Shown piece after piece: positions 13,149 through 15,063 of a stretch of 15,063 nt of DNA; positions within the stretch are counted from its first letter, which is position 1, and each line of letters begins with the position of its first letter. The position numbers and the translations under genes are program-made. Location: assembly GCA_014763835.1 (NCBI GenBank), contig JACXUQ010000010.1, forward strand, positions 1-15,063, given 5' to 3'. The DNA comes from Thiotrichales bacterium. Its GTDB lineage: Bacteria > Pseudomonadota > Gammaproteobacteria > Thiomicrospirales > Thiomicrospiraceae. Below the pieces are notes generated by a model. It was not told the DNA's origin and made no database searches. It worked only from the letters and a program-made list of their open reading frames with translations.

Positions 13149-13505
13149 TCAGTCTTCCAGCAGGGCGTTGATTTTGGCTGCCATAATCATATCGTTATGG
13201 GTCAGGCCGCCTGCATTGTGGGTGGTCAGGGTGATTTTGCACTGGTTGTAGCCAAAACAGATCTGCGGGTGGTGGTCTTCGCGATGCGCCAACCAGGTCA
13301 CCGCATTCACAAACGCCACAGTCTGATGGTAGTTCTTGAAGCTAAACGTCTTGTTGATTTCCGCATAGTTCAGAGGCGCTTCCCAGCCTTCAAGCTGGCT
13401 CAGGTTGCTTTCAATCGCCGGAATAATCAGCGGTTTGCTGCCTTTGGCAATCGATTCGCAGTGTTGGGTCGCGAGTTCTTTGACGAGTGGGTTAGCGGTT
13501 GTCAT
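13149..13505 (-). CDS. phhB: 4a-hydroxytetrahydrobiopterin (pterin-4a-carbinolamine) dehydratase
   Basis: PCD/DCoH family enzyme that dehydrates 4a-hydroxytetrahydrobiopterin. It classically supports phenylalanine hydroxylase, though many bacteria carry it without that enzyme. The 118-residue product has the family signature EDHHP at 76-80 with His78 and His79, and a third active-site His96 in TTHNAGGLT. GWEAPLNYAEINKTFSFKNY (40-59) is the typical N-terminal half. GGAGG (13519-13515) with a nine-base gap supports the ATG at 13505. The start overlaps the end of the upstream protease gene by 14 bp, and rsgA follows after 10 bp, so the three form an operon. There is no phenylalanine hydroxylase in the window, so the physiological substrate is open. 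Confidence 0.93.
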   Translation of the reverse strand: MTTANPLVKELATQHCESIAKGSKPLIIPAIESNLSQLEGWEAPLNYAEINKTFSFKNYHQTVAFVNAVTWLAHREDHHPQICFGYNQCKITLTTHNAGGLTHNDMIMAAKINALLED

Positions 13506-14784
13506 CGTGTTTTACCTCCAAAGAAATGTCTTGTGTGTTCATCGGCAAGGCATTGAGATGGTCAATGCGGATTTTCGCCGGCGGATGGCTGTCGTGATAA
13601 GCCGAGTAGCTTGGATCGGGGGTCAGTGTACTGGCGTTATCGCGGTACATTTTGAGCAGTGCCGACACCAGATGCTGCGCACCGACCTGCTCGGCAGCAA
13701 ACGCATCCGCCTCGAATTCATGTTTGCGGCTTTTAATCGCCATAATGGGTCCAAGGAAAAAGAACATCACCGGCACGGCGGTCATAAACAGCAGCAGCGC
13801 CACGGCAGGGGATTGTGTACTCATGCCTAAGCCGCTGTAAAATTGCGGCTGCTGCGCCAGCCAGCCCAGCAGTGCCAGGCCGACAAGGCTCAAAGCGGTG
13901 CTTTCAATCAGGCGCTGTTTGATATGGCCGTGTTTGAAATGGCCGAGTTCGTGGGCCAGTACCGCTTCAACCTCCTCCGGCGTGAGTTTTTCCAACAGGG
14001 TATCGAAGAAGACGATGCGCTTGTTTTTGCCAAACCCGGTAAAGTAGGCGTTGCCGTGACCGGAGCGCGAAGAGCCGTCCATCACATAAATGCCGTTGGA
14101 TTCAAAACCGGTACGCGCCAACAGGTTCTGAATGCGCGTCTTCATCGCTTCATCTTCGAGCGGTGTGAATTTATTGAAGATTGGCGCAATCCATTGTGGG
14201 TAGGCCCACATAATTAGCAGTTGAAACGCCATCCACACCAGCCAGGTGTAAAGCCACCAGGCCTGTTCAAAATAGGCGTTCATAATCCACACAGTCGCCC
14301 AGATCAGCGGTAATCCCAATGCCAGCATCAAAGCCCATTGTTTGAAGAGGTCACTCACGAATTTGCCGACAGTGGTGCGGTTGAAACCGAATTCCGCCTC
14401 AATTTTAAAGGTGCTCATGACACTGAAAGGCAAATGCAGCACCGACAAAAACCACAGGGTGGAAAGCAGAAAAGCGACGTCACGCCAGATGGGTTCAATC
14501 TGGGTTTGTTGCCATAGGCTGTGGATTTCCTGAAAGCCGCCGCCCAACGTCATAAAGGCCAGAATGGCCGCATCATAGAACAGGCCGAGACGCCCCAGTT
14601 GCAGTTTGGCGCGGCTATAATCGGCGGCTTTCTGATGAGCTTCTAAGGTGACGACTTCGCTGAACTCTGGCGGTACTTGATTGCGGTGCAGGCCAATGTG
14701 GAACTGATTTTTGATGTTTAACCAGACTTCAATCAGCAGGTTCAGAATCAGGGCGGTCAGAAACAGTTGGGTAATCCAATTCAT
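13492..14784 (-). CDS. M48 family (Ste24/CAAX protease 1-like) membrane zinc metallopeptidase
   Basis: A 430-residue integral membrane metalloprotease. The zinc site is HELGH (278-282) in VLAHELGHFKHGH, with Glu356 as third ligand in SRKHEFEAD (352-360). Several hydrophobic helices are visible at about 5-24, 66-82, 104-122, 150-170, 176-195, 297-312 and 327-350. GSSRSGHGNAYFTGFG (237-252) and IVFFDTLLEKLTPEEV (257-272) are typical of the Ste24-like branch. It probably degrades or processes membrane-associated proteins, since bacteria generally lack CAAX prenylation. A longer frame runs upstream to 14967, but that part is antisense to orn. I chose the ATG at 14784, which starts the first helix (MNWITQLFLTALIL). 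The ribosome binding site is weak (AAGAA). It is the first gene of the operon with phhB and rsgA. Confidence 0.92.
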   Translation of the reverse strand: MNWITQLFLTALILNLLIEVWLNIKNQFHIGLHRNQVPPEFSEVVTLEAHQKAADYSRAKLQLGRLGLFYDAAILAFMTLGGGFQEIHSLWQQTQIEPIWRDVAFLLSTLWFLSVLHLPFSVMSTFKIEAEFGFNRTTVGKFVSDLFKQWALMLALGLPLIWATVWIMNAYFEQAWWLYTWLVWMAFQLLIMWAYPQWIAPIFNKFTPLEDEAMKTRIQNLLARTGFESNGIYVMDGSSRSGHGNAYFTGFGKNKRIVFFDTLLEKLTPEEVEAVLAHELGHFKHGHIKQRLIESTALSLVGLALLGWLAQQPQFYSGLGMSTQSPAVALLLFMTAVPVMFFFLGPIMAIKSRKHEFEADAFAAEQVGAQHLVSALLKMYRDNASTLTPDPSYSAYHDSHPPAKIRIDHLNALPMNTQDISLEVKHDDNR

Positions 14785-14881
14785 GCGTTTTTCTTGATTT
14801 TTTAAGCTACGTTTAAAGGAATCTTTTCGGTTAAGATAGCGCCTATTGTAAGTGAAACAGTTTGTAAGAAAAGAAGGTTTT
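14785..14881. other. 97-bp divergent intergenic region between the M48 protease operon and orn
   Basis: This region must hold promoters in both directions. TAAGAT at 14832-14837 could be a -10 for orn, but no convincing -35 stands 16-18 bp upstream. In the other direction TACAAT is present on the minus strand without a good -35. AAGAAGG at 14871-14877 is the orn ribosome binding site. I find no strong hairpin or operator-like repeat. Confidence 0.35.
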
Positions 14882-15063
14882 ATGAAGTCGGATAAGAATT
14901 TAATTTGGATTGACCTCGAAATGACGGGCTTGGAACCGAAAGAGCACCGTATTATCGAAATCGCCACGGTGGTGACGGACAGCGAATTGAATGTGTTGGC
15001 AGAAGGGCCGGTGATTGCGATTCAAACGGCGCAGGAAGATCTGGATAAAATGGACGAATGGTG
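14882..15063 (+). CDS. orn: Oligoribonuclease (N-terminal part, cut by the window end)
   Basis: 3'-5' exoribonuclease of the DEDDh family that removes the last di- and oligonucleotides in RNA decay, including pGpG from cyclic di-GMP breakdown. Sixty complete codons are visible. The sequence NLIWIDLEMTGLEP carries the first metal-binding pair Asp11 and Glu13, and HRIIEIATVVTDSELNVLAEGP is nearly the same as in E. coli Orn. AAGAAGG at 14871-14877 supports the ATG. The rest, including the later DEDDh residues, lies beyond the window. It diverges from the M48 protease operon. Confidence 0.96.
   Translation, partial: MKSDKNLIWIDLEMTGLEPKEHRIIEIATVVTDSELNVLAEGPVIAIQTAQEDLDKMDEW

Noticed and set aside
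13089..13556. 155-residue plus-strand frame across the rsgA/phhB/protease junctions
   Set aside because: It overlaps three recognised minus-strand genes and has no supported start.
14785..14967. 61-residue N-terminal extension of the M48 protease frame on the minus strand
   Set aside because: It runs antisense through the orn start and intergenic region, has no family similarity that I can see, and the first membrane helix begins at the ATG at 14784.

Overview
The window is an ordinary-looking chromosomal segment of a gammaproteobacterium. The run ndk, rlmN, rodZ, hisS, yfgM, bamB, der is the conserved gammaproteobacterial order, and the protein sequences are gammaproteobacterial in character. 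Two small secreted cytochromes c and a large FAD/iron-sulfur protein suggest a respiratory, possibly sulfur-oxidising lineage of the Thiomicrospira/Hydrogenovibrio/Thiomicrorhabdus kind. That placement is an inference from gene content, not a computed identification.

Layout. Positions 14-6764 (+) hold a tightly packed housekeeping cluster: nucleoside diphosphate kinase, the 23S rRNA/tRNA m2A methyltransferase RlmN, a very short RodZ-like protein, histidyl-tRNA synthetase, the periplasmic chaperone-like YfgM, the outer-membrane assembly lipoprotein BamB, and the ribosome-assembly GTPase Der. The cluster ends at a hairpin terminator (6802-6829). Positions 6859-10719 (+) encode one 1286-residue fusion of a DUF3683 region, an FAD-linked dehydrogenase, two 4Fe-4S motifs and two CCG domains. 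A bidirectional terminator (10747-10775) separates it from two cytochrome c genes on the minus strand (10823-11122 and 11343-11648). Each cytochrome gene has its own strong sigma70-type promoter. The spacer between them holds a terminator and a 27-bp perfect palindrome flanked by TTAG direct repeats.

After a 268-bp regulatory spacer comes a 57-residue two-helix membrane protein gene (11917-12090, +), too short for common ORF cut-offs, which contains a terminator-like hairpin. It converges on a minus-strand operon: an M48/Ste24-type membrane protease (13492-14784), a pterin-4a-carbinolamine dehydratase (13149-13505) and the GTPase RsgA (12095-13138). Oligoribonuclease orn (14882 onward, +, cut by the window end) diverges from that operon.

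The left cluster serves translation, ribosome assembly and envelope assembly. The middle serves electron transfer. The right end again serves ribosome maturation and RNA turnover. I see no CRISPR array, phage, defence island or intact mobile element. The least expected signals are in the cytochrome intergenic regions, in the truncated RodZ and in the small membrane ORF.
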